Shown: positions 23,714 through 32,277, counted from the stretch's first letter. The stretch: DNA of 32,479 bases from DASPTB01 sp035623615 (GCA_035623615.1 DASPTB010000132.1:1-32479); one strand, 5' to 3'. Notes: generated from the sequence alone by a model not told the origin. Numbers and translations are program-made.

Positions 23714-24618
23714 ACGCGCCCTCCCCGCAGCACCCCGCGCAGGCGCGGGTCGATCCAGTCGCGCAGCCCGTCGCCCAGCAGGTTGAACCCGAGCACCGTG
23801 AAGGTGAGCGTCAGCCCGGGGAACGTCAGGAACCACCACGCGGTCTGGAGGTAGTCCTGGGCTCCTGCCATCATCGTCCCCCACTCGGGTGTGGGCGGCT
23901 GGGCGCCGAGGCCGAGGAAGCTGAGCGCAGAGATCGACAGGATGGCGTTGCCGGCGTCCGCCGACATCTGGATCGCCACGATCGGCAAGACGTTGCGCAC
24001 CATGTGGCGAACGACGATCCCCCCGGTGCTCGATCCGGAGACGCGGGCGGCGAGCACGAACTCCCGTTCGCGAAGCGTCAGCACCTGGCTTCGCGCCAGA
24101 CGTGCGTACCACGGCCAGTACACGATCGCGACCGCGAGGATCGTGTGCTCGAGGCTCGGTCCGAGCGTCGCCGCGATGGCGGCGGCGAGCACGAACGCGG
24201 GGAACGCGAAGAACAGGTCGGTGAATCGCATGAGCACCTCGTCGACCCAACCGCCGACCATGCCGGCGAGGATTCCGAGCGCGCAGCCGAACGGCGCCGC
24301 GAGCAGGACGATAAGGGCGGCCGACGCGAGCGAGATGCGCGCGCCGGCGACGATGCGCGCGAGGAGGTCGCGACCCACGTTGTCGGTCCCCAGCCAGTGC
24401 GACGCCGACGGTCCCTGCAGGATCGCGCTGAAGTCGGCAGCGTTCGCCTTGTTCCCGAGGAGCAAGGGTCCCACGAGCGCCATGAGAACGACGATCGTCA
24501 CGATGGCGACCGCGAGCGCGTTCAGCCACGAGGCTCGCACGAACGCCCACACGCCGCGCCACCCGGACGCGGCCTTCGGCGGGGCGGCTGCGGCGCTGAC
24601 GACCGCTTCTTCCATCAT
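23710..24618 (-). CDS. dppC: Dipeptide/oligopeptide ABC importer, permease (DppC type)
   Basis: A 302-residue inner-membrane permease with an N-terminal amphipathic stretch, a first membrane helix (LAVAIVTIVVLMALVGPLLL, ~34-54), then the family block HWLGTDNVGRDLLARIVAGA and further helices. The ATPase-coupling EAA-type loop lies around REREFVLAARVSG to RHMVRNVLP. ATG at 24618 overlaps the dppB stop (ATGA). It forms the channel with DppB. Confidence 0.93.
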   Translation of the reverse strand: MMEEAVVSAAAAPPKAASGWRGVWAFVRASWLNALAVAIVTIVVLMALVGPLLLGNKANAADFSAILQGPSASHWLGTDNVGRDLLARIVAGARISLASAALIVLLAAPFGCALGILAGMVGGWVDEVLMRFTDLFFAFPAFVLAAAIAATLGPSLEHTILAVAIVYWPWYARLARSQVLTLREREFVLAARVSGSSTGGIVVRHMVRNVLPIVAIQMSADAGNAILSISALSFLGLGAQPPTPEWGTMMAGAQDYLQTAWWFLTFPGLTLTFTVLGFNLLGDGLRDWIDPRLRGVLRGGRV

Positions 24619-25622
24619 GCGTACCGGATCCTCGGGTCGAGGTACAGGTAGATGAGGTCGACGACCAGGTTGGTGAGCGTGTAGAGGATCGCGACCAGGA
24701 GCGTGACACCCATGATGGCGTTGTAGTCCGACGCGGCGAACGCGTTGAACGCGTACTGCCCGATGCCGGGGAACGCGAAGATGTACTCGACGACGAAGAC
24801 GCCGCCCGCGAGGACGCCGAACTCAAGGCCGAGGATGGTGACGGCGGGGAGCATGGCGTTGCGCAGGATGTGACGGAGCATCACGCGCCTGCGCGGCAGC
24901 CCCTTCGCCTCGGCCGTGCGCACGTAGTCCTCGCCGGTGACCTCGAGGAGGCTCGCGCGCACGATGCGCGTCATGAGCCCGTAGACGCCGGCCGCAAGCG
25001 CGATGGCGGGCAGCAACAGGTGCTCGAAGGCGCTCACCGAGGTGCCGATGTGCCCGCTGAGCAGACCGTCCACCGTGTACATACCGGTGATGTGCGGCGG
25101 CGGCGCCGCGCCGGCGGCGAGCCGTCCGGTGATCGGCAGCCACCCCAGCTTGACGCCCACGACGTATTGCAACAGCAGGGCCAGCCAGAACGCGGGGATC
25201 GACACGCCCGCGACCGCCGTGAGCTCGACCGTCTGGTCGACGCCCGAGGCGCGGCGCCTCGCGGCCAGCATCGCCGCGAGGATGGCGGGCACGACGCCGA
25301 GGATCAGCGCCAGGACCGTCAGCTCGATCGTCGCGGGGAAATACGTGCGCAGGTCCTGCGTCACAGGGCGTCGGGTCATGAACGAGATCCCGAGGTTCCC
25401 GTGCAACAGGTCGCTCATGTACCGCACGTACTGCTGCGCCAGCGGCTCGTTCAACCCGTAGATCGCGCGGATGTGCGCGAGAGCGGCGGCGCTCGCGCGC
25501 GGGCCGGCGATCAGCCGAGCCGGGTCCCCCGGCACAACCCTGGACAGGAAGAACGTGATGAGGGTGACGCCCCACACGACGAACAAGACGAACACCAAGC
25601 GGCGGAGGACTAGCCTTCCCAT
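24615..25622 (-). CDS. dppB: Dipeptide/oligopeptide ABC importer, permease (DppB type)
   Basis: A 335-residue permease: N-terminal helix RRLVFVLFVVWGVTLITFFL, then SRVVPGDPARLIAGPRA, the family block YGLNEPLAQQYVRYM, about five more hydrophobic helices, and the coupling loop GEDYVRTAEAKGLPRRRVMLRH before ILRNAMLP. ATG at 25622 follows a GGGGA stretch. It is separated from the binding-protein gene by 57 bases that are mostly a strong hairpin (25645-25679). Confidence 0.93.
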   Translation of the reverse strand: MGRLVLRRLVFVLFVVWGVTLITFFLSRVVPGDPARLIAGPRASAAALAHIRAIYGLNEPLAQQYVRYMSDLLHGNLGISFMTRRPVTQDLRTYFPATIELTVLALILGVVPAILAAMLAARRRASGVDQTVELTAVAGVSIPAFWLALLLQYVVGVKLGWLPITGRLAAGAAPPPHITGMYTVDGLLSGHIGTSVSAFEHLLLPAIALAAGVYGLMTRIVRASLLEVTGEDYVRTAEAKGLPRRRVMLRHILRNAMLPAVTILGLEFGVLAGGVFVVEYIFAFPGIGQYAFNAFAASDYNAIMGVTLLVAILYTLTNLVVDLIYLYLDPRIRYA

Positions 25623-25644
25623 CGCGTCCCCGTGGCCGCCATCT

Positions 25645-25679
25645 CGCGCGCCCGGCGCCGTCCCGTCACCGGGCGCGCG
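25645..25679 (-). promoter_or_regulatory. Intercistronic 11-bp hairpin between dppA and dppB
   Basis: CGCGCGCCCGG (25645-25655) and CCGGGCGCGCG (25669-25679) are perfect inverted repeats with a 13-base loop, immediately after the dppA stop codon. There is no T-tract. Such structures after binding-protein genes usually protect the upstream mRNA end or partly terminate transcription, giving more binding protein than permease. Confidence 0.6.
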
Positions 25680-27362
25680 TCACTGCACCCGATACAGCGG
25701 GTAGTAGTTGTAGACCCAGCCGGTGAGCGGGTTCGCGATGTAGCCCTTGACATCGGTGCGCAGCACCGTGTTGTCGAGGACCTGGTCGACGGGGACCCAC
25801 GGCGGGTCGGTCTGGTTGATGATGGTCTGGAGCTGGGTCATCATCGACTGCAGCTTCGTCGGGTCGAACTCCGTGTAGCCCTTGTTGATGATGTCGGTCA
25901 CCGTGGAGTTGATGTAGTACCCGCTGTTGAACGCGGCGTCTTTCGGCAGCGCGGCCGAGTTGAGGATCGGCCAGCAGTAGTCGGCCGCGAGGTCGTAGTC
26001 CGGATACCACGACCAGAAGTACATGTCGGCCCGCTGGTTCACGGGTCGCGGCGTCGTCAGGTCGGCGAGGAACGCAGAGTATGCCTTCTCCAGGAGCTTC
26101 AGCTTCATGCCTGCCTGCTCGAACTGCGCCTGCAGCACCGCGCCGGCCTGGTCGCCGTACCCGGTGTAGAACTCGTAGGTGAACTCGGTTCCCGGCGCAA
26201 CTCCGGCTTGCGCGAACAGCTGCTTGGCCTTGTCCACGTCGGTCGGGAACACGTACGAGTCGGGGTCGTGGTTCGCGAGAAGGTCGGGGAAGCACCCGTG
26301 CGCCGGCGCGACGGTGTTCAGCATGACGGACTTCACGTACGCGTCGTGGGGGAACAGGTAGTTCACCGCCTGCCGGGCCTCGGGCTTCTGCAGCGGCCCG
26401 TACTCCCCGAGGATGATGTACTCGAGGTACATGGCCTTCGCAGTGGACGTGAAGAAGCGAGGGTCGGCCTTGAGCGCCTGGACATCGTGCGCGCTGCTCG
26501 AGGGCGTGATCATGTCGACGGCGCCGGACTCGAGCGCCTCGCGCCGCGCCGAACCGTCCGGGATCTGCTGGATGATGACCTTCTTGAACTGCCCCTTCTT
26601 CCACCCGCCCCAGTAATGCGGGTTCTGGACCAGGACGGCCTGGCTTCCCGGATCGAAGCTCTCGAGCATGTAGGCGCCGGTTCCGGCGGCGTGCGACTGC
26701 AGCCACTGATGGCCCTGGTCCTTCGGACCCGTCGAGTGCTGCTTCGGCACCTCCGGCGAGATGACGCCGGTGCCCCAGATCGCGGCGGCCGCGTTCTGGA
26801 ACGGCGGGCTCGGTGCGCCGAGGTCGAACTTCAGCGTCCCCGGATCGACCACGACGATCTGCTTCTGCGGGTCGGTGACCCACGTTCCCAGGACGCTCCC
26901 GGCCCCGACGCCGAGCGTGATCGTGCGGATGTACGCGGACTTGATCGCGTCGGCCGTGACCGGCGTCCCGTCCCAGAACGTCACGCCCTTGCGAAGGTTG
27001 AACGTCCACACGCTCTTGTCGGAGTTCGACGACCACGACTCGGCCAGGGCGGGCTGGAACTGGTCGACCGTGCCGAGCTTCGTGCGGATCAGCCCTTCGT
27101 ACATCGAGAAGTCGATGATGGCCGGGCCGTTGACGAAGTAGCTGGCCGGGTCGAAGTCGGGCGACCAGGAAACGGTCGCGACGATCAAGGTCTCGGGGTC
27201 GCGGCTCAGCTTGGGCGGTGACGCGGTGCCCGTCTGCCCGGAGGTCGACGAGCTCCCGCCGCATGCCGCCAGCAGGTTGCCGCCGACGCCGAGCGCCGCC
27301 CCCGTGATCGCCGACCGCCGGAGAAACTCACGGCGAGTGAACGGCGTCGGCTCCTTCCCCAC
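25680..27362 (-). CDS. dppA: Dipeptide/oligopeptide ABC importer, Tat-exported substrate-binding lipoprotein (family 5)
   Basis: A 560-residue family-5 solute-binding protein. The signal has a Tat motif TRREFLRR (9-16), a hydrophobic stretch and lipobox LAAC with Cys34. Mature landmarks are SWSPDFDPA, ALAESWSSNSDKSVWTFNLRKGVTFWDGTPVTA (the family signature region), LVQNPHYWGG and NYLFPHDAYVKSVM. The ligand cannot be deduced. GTG at 27362 is chosen over the upstream GTG at 27401: it follows GGGGGAGGTGG, and the upstream codon falls inside the predicted -10 box. It is first in the operon dppABCDF and divergent from the FAD oxidase gene. Confidence 0.9.
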   Translation of the reverse strand: MGKEPTPFTRREFLRRSAITGAALGVGGNLLAACGGSSSTSGQTGTASPPKLSRDPETLIVATVSWSPDFDPASYFVNGPAIIDFSMYEGLIRTKLGTVDQFQPALAESWSSNSDKSVWTFNLRKGVTFWDGTPVTADAIKSAYIRTITLGVGAGSVLGTWVTDPQKQIVVVDPGTLKFDLGAPSPPFQNAAAAIWGTGVISPEVPKQHSTGPKDQGHQWLQSHAAGTGAYMLESFDPGSQAVLVQNPHYWGGWKKGQFKKVIIQQIPDGSARREALESGAVDMITPSSSAHDVQALKADPRFFTSTAKAMYLEYIILGEYGPLQKPEARQAVNYLFPHDAYVKSVMLNTVAPAHGCFPDLLANHDPDSYVFPTDVDKAKQLFAQAGVAPGTEFTYEFYTGYGDQAGAVLQAQFEQAGMKLKLLEKAYSAFLADLTTPRPVNQRADMYFWSWYPDYDLAADYCWPILNSAALPKDAAFNSGYYINSTVTDIINKGYTEFDPTKLQSMMTQLQTIINQTDPPWVPVDQVLDNTVLRTDVKGYIANPLTGWVYNYYPLYRVQ

Positions 27363-27397
27363 GGTGAACCACCTCCCCCTCTCGTCCTCGATGAGCG

Positions 27398-27426
27398 ACA
27401 CTGGAACCTGACCTGATGGTTGTCAA
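27398..27426 (-). promoter_or_regulatory. Promoter of the dpp operon
   Basis: TTGACA (27426-27421), a 17-base spacer and CAGTGT (27403-27398) on the minus strand. The -35 is perfect and the -10 weak. RNA would start near 27391, leaving a ~30-base leader with the strong ribosome site of dppA. Confidence 0.5.
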
Positions 27427-27456
27427 GCCGGTTCGCCATCTCCCAACCAATGACTC

Positions 27457-27486
27457 TTGTTCACCCCGTTTTCCCCCTGATACGGT
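27457..27486 (+). promoter_or_regulatory. Promoter of the FAD oxidase operon
   Basis: TTGTTC (27457-27462), an 18-base spacer and TACGGT (27481-27486). RNA would start near 27493, just before the ribosome site GAGAGGAG (27496-27503) and the GTG at 27511. It is back-to-back with the dpp promoter 30 bases away. Confidence 0.45.
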
Positions 27487-27510
27487 GCTGCCTCGCGAGA
27501 GGAGCCCGCA

Positions 27511-29229
27511 GTGGTCAATCGACGCATCCGACGCAATCTCCGAACCCCCGGCGCACGAGCGACGCGGCGTCTGGTCGCCGCCATCGACGAGTCCGCCCGC
27601 AGCGGCGTGCCGGTCGAGGAGGTGCTCGGGACGTGGCGGCAGAGGGACGAGGCCGAGACGCGCCGCCGCGAGCTCCTGCGCGAGGAACGCGCCGAGCGCG
27701 CGACCGGCAGCCTGTCGCGGCGCCAGTTCCTGTCCGGGGCCGCGGCCGCCGGCGCCGTCGTCGCGCTCGGCCCCCTGGCCCGGGCGCCGGCGGCGGGGGC
27801 CGCGACGGGTTCCCGGACGGCCCCGCGCATCGTCATCGTCGGCGCCGGGCTCGCCGGAGTCCGCTGCGCCCACGACCTGTGGACCAAGTCGGGCGCGCGG
27901 GGTGCAGTGGCGTCGACGGTGTACGAGGCCGACACGACGCACGTCGGCGGCAGGTGCTGGAGCCTGCGCGGATACTTCACCGACGGGTTGATCGGCGAGC
28001 ACGGAGGAGCGTTCATCAACAGCGACCAGCGGGCGACGCGCAAGCTCGCCGACGAGCTGGGCCTCGAGCAGGAGCGTGTGTACGGCGGCGGGCTCCCCGG
28101 CCTCAAGGACATCTACTGGTTCGACGGCCGCCCCTACACGTACCACGACGCGAGCGAAGACTGGAAGTCGTTCGGCTATCAGGCCTTCCAGGACGCCTTT
28201 CGTCACGCGCCGTATCCGCAGCTGTACGACCAGCAGACGCCGGGCGGCGTTCGGATCGACCTCCAGTCCGTCCCTGAGTGGCTCGACCGCATCGGGATCG
28301 GCGCCGATTCGCGCTTCGGGCGCCTGATGCAGGCGAATTCAGTTTCCGAGTACGGCGGGAGCCCCGGCGAGCAGTCGGCGCTCAACCTCCTCTATCTCCT
28401 CGCGTGGAACCGACGCGACCAGCTCGACCCGCTTCCCGGATACGACGAGATGTTCCACGTCGTCGGCGGCAACGACCAGCTCGTGTCCCGCATGGTCGGA
28501 CAGCTTCCCGACGGGACGGTTCGCCAGGGCTACGAGCTCGTCGCCCTGCGCCGGAAAGGGACCGCCTACCGGCTGACGTTCCACAGGGACGGAGGCGGAT
28601 CGGTGGACGTCGACGCCGACCACGTCGTCCTCGCCCTCCCGTTCACCAAGCTGCGGGAGGTGGACCTGTCCGGTGCGGGCTTCTCGCCTCTCAAGATGAA
28701 CGCCATCCGCCACCTGCCGCTGGGGCAGAACGCCAAGATCCACGTCCAGGTCGAGCACAAGACGTGGCCGCAGCTCGGATACGACGGCTCGGCATACACC
28801 GACTGGAAGCGCTTCTGCGTGTGCTGGGACGACTCGGTCCCGCTCGGCCCGGACGGCGCGCCGGCCATCCTGCTGGGGTTCCCCGGCGGATCGACGGGCG
28901 AGGCGGTGCTCACCGGCCAGGCGCACGGACCCGCGCCGGCCGGGGACGTCTCGTGGTTCCTCGATCAGATCGAGCCGATCTTCCCGGGAACGACCGCCGC
29001 GTACTCGGGCATCGCGTGGGAGGACCACTGGGCGGTCGACCCCTGGCACCTCGGCGCGTATTCCTACTGGAAGGTCGGACAGACGACTTCGTTCGCGGGC
29101 TACGAGGGCGTGCAGGAGGGAAACGTCCACTTCGCCGGCGAGCACACCGAGTGGGACGACCAGGGCTTCCTCGACGGCGCGGTCGTCTCGGGCGAGCGCG
29201 TCGCCAAGGAGATCCGCAGCCAGACCTGA
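27511..29229 (+). CDS. Tat-exported flavin monoamine oxidase family protein (FAD-dependent amine/amino-acid oxidase)
   Basis: A 572-residue FAD oxidoreductase. A Tat motif SRRQFLSG is at 69-76, followed by an Ala-rich hydrophobic segment. The dinucleotide motif is VIVGAGLAGVRCA (108-120), with VGGRCWSLRG as the second FAD contact and the C-terminal FAD block HFAGEHTEWDDQGFLDGAV. Relatives oxidise primary or polyamines or L-amino acids to aldehyde/keto acid, ammonia and H2O2. The unusual part is a charged, helical ~68-residue extension ahead of the Tat motif; the start at 27511 is supported by GAGAGGAG and a promoter, and no good start lies next to the motif. It heads a four-gene operon divergent from the importer. 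Confidence 0.88.
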   Translation: MVNRRIRRNLRTPGARATRRLVAAIDESARSGVPVEEVLGTWRQRDEAETRRRELLREERAERATGSLSRRQFLSGAAAAGAVVALGPLARAPAAGAATGSRTAPRIVIVGAGLAGVRCAHDLWTKSGARGAVASTVYEADTTHVGGRCWSLRGYFTDGLIGEHGGAFINSDQRATRKLADELGLEQERVYGGGLPGLKDIYWFDGRPYTYHDASEDWKSFGYQAFQDAFRHAPYPQLYDQQTPGGVRIDLQSVPEWLDRIGIGADSRFGRLMQANSVSEYGGSPGEQSALNLLYLLAWNRRDQLDPLPGYDEMFHVVGGNDQLVSRMVGQLPDGTVRQGYELVALRRKGTAYRLTFHRDGGGSVDVDADHVVLALPFTKLREVDLSGAGFSPLKMNAIRHLPLGQNAKIHVQVEHKTWPQLGYDGSAYTDWKRFCVCWDDSVPLGPDGAPAILLGFPGGSTGEAVLTGQAHGPAPAGDVSWFLDQIEPIFPGTTAAYSGIAWEDHWAVDPWHLGAYSYWKVGQTTSFAGYEGVQEGNVHFAGEHTEWDDQGFLDGAVVSGERVAKEIRSQT

Positions 29230-29243
29230 AGGGAGCGAGAGGC

Positions 29244-30023
29244 ATGTGGCCGGAGGGGTTCACGAGCGCGGCGGCCTTCACCTTCGACTTCGACGCCGAG
29301 GAGGTCTGGCTGAGCGACCCGGCGACCGAGGACAGCCCGGGCGTCCTCTCCCAGGGAACGTACGGTGCGAAGGTCGGCGTTCCGCTCGTCCTCGAGCTGC
29401 TCAAGCGCCACGGCCTGACCGCCACCTTCTTCGTCCCGGGCCGCGTGGCCGAGCGTCACCCGGGCCGCGTGCGCGAGATCGTCGCCGCCGGGCACGAGCT
29501 TGCGCACCACGGGTACACGCACACCTCGCCCACCAAGCTCACGCGCGAGCAGGAAGAGGAGGAGCTGACGAAGGGCCTTGAGATCCTGCGCGGGTTCGGA
29601 GCGGACGTCACCGGGTACCGCTCGCCCGCCTGGGACTTCAGCGCCAACACGCTCGGGCTGCTCGAGCGGCTCGGGTTCGGCTACTCCTCGAACTTCATGG
29701 ACGACCTGTTGCCGTATCGTCACGACGGATCGCCGATCGTCGAGCTCCCCATCCAGTGGACGCTGGACGACGCGGCGCACTTCTGGTTCGACGCCGAGTC
29801 GTGGGTGAAGAAGATCGCGACGGCGAGCGAGGTACGGGAGATCTGGGAAGGCGAGTTCCTAGGCATCCGCCGCCTCGGCGGGTGCTGCATCTTCACCATG
29901 CACCCGCAGGTCATCGGACGGCCCTACCGCCTCGCCTTCCTGGACGAGTTCATGGGCTTCGTGAAGGGCCACGCCGACACCTGGATCGCCACCTGCGCCG
30001 AGATCGCCGCACGCGTGGAGTGA
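29244..30023 (+). CDS. CE4 polysaccharide-deacetylase-fold hydrolase, PuuE/HpPgdA type
   Basis: A 259-residue NodB-homology protein. TFDFDAE holds the catalytic Asp15 and metal Asp17; AHHGYTH supplies His89 and His93; GYRSPAW and a late TMHPQVIG complete the site. The TYGAKVGVPLVLELL and ATFFVPGRVAERHP blocks are typical of the subgroup with allantoinase PuuE and Helicobacter PgdA, which act on cyclic imides/ureides or related amides rather than chitin. No signal peptide is present, so a cytoplasmic amide substrate is more likely than the cell wall. ATG at 29244 has AAGGGAGCGAGAGG upstream and lies 14 bases after the oxidase stop. Confidence 0.88.
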   Translation: MWPEGFTSAAAFTFDFDAEEVWLSDPATEDSPGVLSQGTYGAKVGVPLVLELLKRHGLTATFFVPGRVAERHPGRVREIVAAGHELAHHGYTHTSPTKLTREQEEEELTKGLEILRGFGADVTGYRSPAWDFSANTLGLLERLGFGYSSNFMDDLLPYRHDGSPIVELPIQWTLDDAAHFWFDAESWVKKIATASEVREIWEGEFLGIRRLGGCCIFTMHPQVIGRPYRLAFLDEFMGFVKGHADTWIATCAEIAARVE

Positions 30024-30030
30024 AGCGGCG

Positions 30031-30036
30031 TATGGT
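30031..30036 (+). promoter_or_regulatory. Possible internal -10 box before the C45 gene
   Basis: TATGGT fits TAnnnT and precedes a leader with AGGGGAGGGGG and the GTG at 30065. It is the only sign of a separate promoter in this operon; no -35 is visible. Confidence 0.25.
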
Positions 30037-30064
30037 ACGGGAGTCGACCACAGGGGAGGGGGCG

Positions 30065-31234
30065 GTGAGCGAGTTTCCGCACGTCCGCGTAGAGGGCTCG
30101 GCCCGCGAGCGCGGCCGGCAGTACGGGGAGATCGCGCGGGACCGCGTTCGGGCATCCATCGACGCCTACCGGGACGTGTTCTCCCACTACGCGGGCCTGG
30201 GATGGATGACCGTGCAAGGACAGTCGCGCCGGTACCTGAGCGCGATCGAGGCGTTCGGTCATTCCTATGTCCTGGAGATGCGCGGCATCGCGGAGGGCGC
30301 CGACGTCGACTTCGAGGATGTCCTCGCGATCAACACCAGGACCGAGATCATGTTCGCCGCGAAGGCGCGGGCCGCGCAGGAGGCGGGGCGGATGCCCGCG
30401 GAGTGCACGTCGTTCGGCGTGCTCCCCGAGGCGAGCGCATCCGGGCACACGCTCGTGGGCCAGAACTGGGACTGGCTGCCGCACTCCTTCGACACGTGCA
30501 TCGTCCTCGAGGTGCGGCAGGACGAGGGACCCGACTTCGTGACCATCGTCGAGGCCGGACTACTCGCGAAGACCGGCATGAACTCGTCGGGAGTCGGCGT
30601 CTGCGCGAACGCCCTCGTCTCCGACGCCGATCTCGGGACGCCGGGGATCCCGTTCCATCTCGTGCTGCGCGGGCTCCTCGACGCGGAGAACCTCTCCGAC
30701 GCACTCACGGTGACGCAGCAAGGGTTCCGGTCGTCGTCGGGCAACTACGTGCTCGCCCACCAGGACGGGATCGCCGTATCGGTCGAGGCCGCGCCGGGCG
30801 ACTTCTCGCGCCTGTTCCTCCTGTTTCCTGAGAAGGGAATCCTGTTGCACACCAACCATTTTCTGGCCGGGGGCTACGACGGGAAGGACGTCGGGCTCTG
30901 GGTCATGCCGGACAGCCCCTTCCGTCTCGAGCGCATCCGGTCGGCGGTCGCGGACGTGGGAGGCCGAGTGTCGCTGGACACGTTCCGCGAGGCGCTCGCC
31001 GACCACGCAAACTACCCGTCCGGCGTCTGCTGTCACCCCGACGAGCGCTTCGACGTCTACGAGCAAGGCGCCACGGTGGCGTCGATCCTCATGGATCTCG
31101 ACGAACGACGCATGTGGCTCTCCGACGGGCAGCCCTGCACGTTCCCCTATCGGGAGCTGGACTATTCGGCGTTCCTCTCGAAGCCCTCACCCATCCGGCC
31201 CGCCGCCCAGCGGCCGAGCACGGTCCGCGTATGA
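30065..31234 (+). CDS. C45 family self-processing N-acyl hydrolase/acyltransferase (Ntn fold)
   Basis: A 389-residue protein of the isopenicillin-N acyltransferase-like C45 family. Autocatalytic cleavage before Cys114 (PAECTSFGVL) would release a ~113-residue alpha chain and expose Cys as the N-terminal nucleophile; the fungal enzyme cleaves at Cys103. Other family features are RGRQYGEIAR (~17-26), EMRGIAEGADVDFEDVLAIN, GHTLVGQNWDW, EAGLLAKTGMNSSGVGVCAN and HTNHFL. These enzymes cut or exchange acyl groups on amines or peptides. GTG at 30065 follows GGGGAGGGGGC; ATG at 30032 is an in-frame alternative but overlaps a possible -10. The following LLM gene overlaps by ATGA. Confidence 0.88.
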   Translation: MSEFPHVRVEGSARERGRQYGEIARDRVRASIDAYRDVFSHYAGLGWMTVQGQSRRYLSAIEAFGHSYVLEMRGIAEGADVDFEDVLAINTRTEIMFAAKARAAQEAGRMPAECTSFGVLPEASASGHTLVGQNWDWLPHSFDTCIVLEVRQDEGPDFVTIVEAGLLAKTGMNSSGVGVCANALVSDADLGTPGIPFHLVLRGLLDAENLSDALTVTQQGFRSSSGNYVLAHQDGIAVSVEAAPGDFSRLFLLFPEKGILLHTNHFLAGGYDGKDVGLWVMPDSPFRLERIRSAVADVGGRVSLDTFREALADHANYPSGVCCHPDERFDVYEQGATVASILMDLDERRMWLSDGQPCTFPYRELDYSAFLSKPSPIRPAAQRPSTVRV

Positions 31235-32277
31235 CGATCGAGGTCGGGTTCGGCCTCATCACCTGCCAGCGGTACCCGGGGGATTCCCGCACCGACGCGG
31301 AACTGTACGCCGAGGCGCTGGACCTGGCGGCTCTCGCGGAGGACCTCGGGTTCGATTCGGTGTGGGTCTCAGAGCATCACTTCGTCGACGACGCGTACAT
31401 GCCGTCGCTCCTTCCCGTGTGCGCGGCCATCGCGGCCAGAACCTCGGCGATTCGCATCGGAACGGCACTGCTGCTGGCGCCGCTGTACGAGCCGCTCCGA
31501 CTCGCCGAGGACGCCGCGACCGTCGACCTGCTCTCCGGGGGCCGGCTCACGCTCGGCCTCGGACTCGGCTGGCGCGAGGAGGAGTTCGAGGTGCTCGGCG
31601 TTCCACGGTCGGAGAGGGGCATCCGCCTCCAGGACACGGTCGCGATCCTTCGCGAGGCATGGTCGGGCGCTCTCGTGACCGGCGGGGACACGCTCTCGTA
31701 TCCGGGCGTCCGGGTGCGGCCCGATCCCCTGTCGCCGGGCGGACCTCCCATCTGGATCGGCGCGCTTCGCGAGCCCGCGGTGCGCCGCGCCGGTGCCGTC
31801 GGGGACGGCTTCATGTCCTCCTCGCCGACGCCCGAATCGTTCGGGCGGGAGGTGGCGTGGGCGCGGGAAGGACTCGAGAAGGCGGGCCGGGCGGAGGCCG
31901 GCTTCATGTTCAGCCTGCATGTGCCCACGGTCGCCTGGGAAGGCCGGGCCGAGGACGCCTGGCCGACGTTCGAGCCGCACCTGCGCTACGTGGACTGGAA
32001 GTACGACGACATGGACGACGCGCGGGCACGGACCGGCCCCCCACGCGAGCCGCCGCCCCCGACGCCCGAGGAGTCGAGCCGTCTGCGCGCCGAGACCGTC
32101 GCCGGCACGCCGGACGAGGTCGCCGACAGGATTCACGCGTTCGCGAAGATCGCCGGAGGGGATCTCCACTATATCGCCCGGATGTACTGGCCTGGAATGA
32201 GTCCCGAGCGCCAGCGCGAGACAATGCGCCTTTTCGCCGAGACTGTCGTTCCGGTGCTTCAGGGCTCCGGTATGTGA
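31231..32277 (+). CDS. LLM-class flavin-dependent oxidoreductase, second copy
   Basis: A 348-residue luciferase-like monooxygenase: VGFGLITCQRYPG start, FDSVWVSEHHFVDDAYMPS (~47-65), IRIGTALLLAPLYEPLRLAED and LLSGGRLTLGLGLGWREEEF. It shares with the protein at 3877 the spacing of these blocks and a tyrosine/tryptophan-rich segment (LRYVDWKYDDM versus QQRKYAEWD), so the two are paralogues of one subfamily. ATG at 31231 overlaps the C45 stop. As the last gene of an operon with an amine oxidase, a CE4 hydrolase and a C45 enzyme, it may oxidise a released amine or amide product. Cofactor (FMN or F420) is undetermined. Confidence 0.88.
   Translation: MTIEVGFGLITCQRYPGDSRTDAELYAEALDLAALAEDLGFDSVWVSEHHFVDDAYMPSLLPVCAAIAARTSAIRIGTALLLAPLYEPLRLAEDAATVDLLSGGRLTLGLGLGWREEEFEVLGVPRSERGIRLQDTVAILREAWSGALVTGGDTLSYPGVRVRPDPLSPGGPPIWIGALREPAVRRAGAVGDGFMSSSPTPESFGREVAWAREGLEKAGRAEAGFMFSLHVPTVAWEGRAEDAWPTFEPHLRYVDWKYDDMDDARARTGPPREPPPPTPEESSRLRAETVAGTPDEVADRIHAFAKIAGGDLHYIARMYWPGMSPERQRETMRLFAETVVPVLQGSGM

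Noticed and set aside
22619..24826. Apparent fusion of an ATPase with a ~370-residue N-terminal domain
   Set aside because: The upstream part is an off-frame reading of the permease gene; the ATPase begins at GTG 23713 with a GTGA overlap.
29244..30023. Cell-wall or chitin deacetylase role for the CE4 protein
   Set aside because: It lacks a signal peptide, and its conserved blocks match the PuuE/HpPgdA subgroup that acts on cyclic or linear amides.
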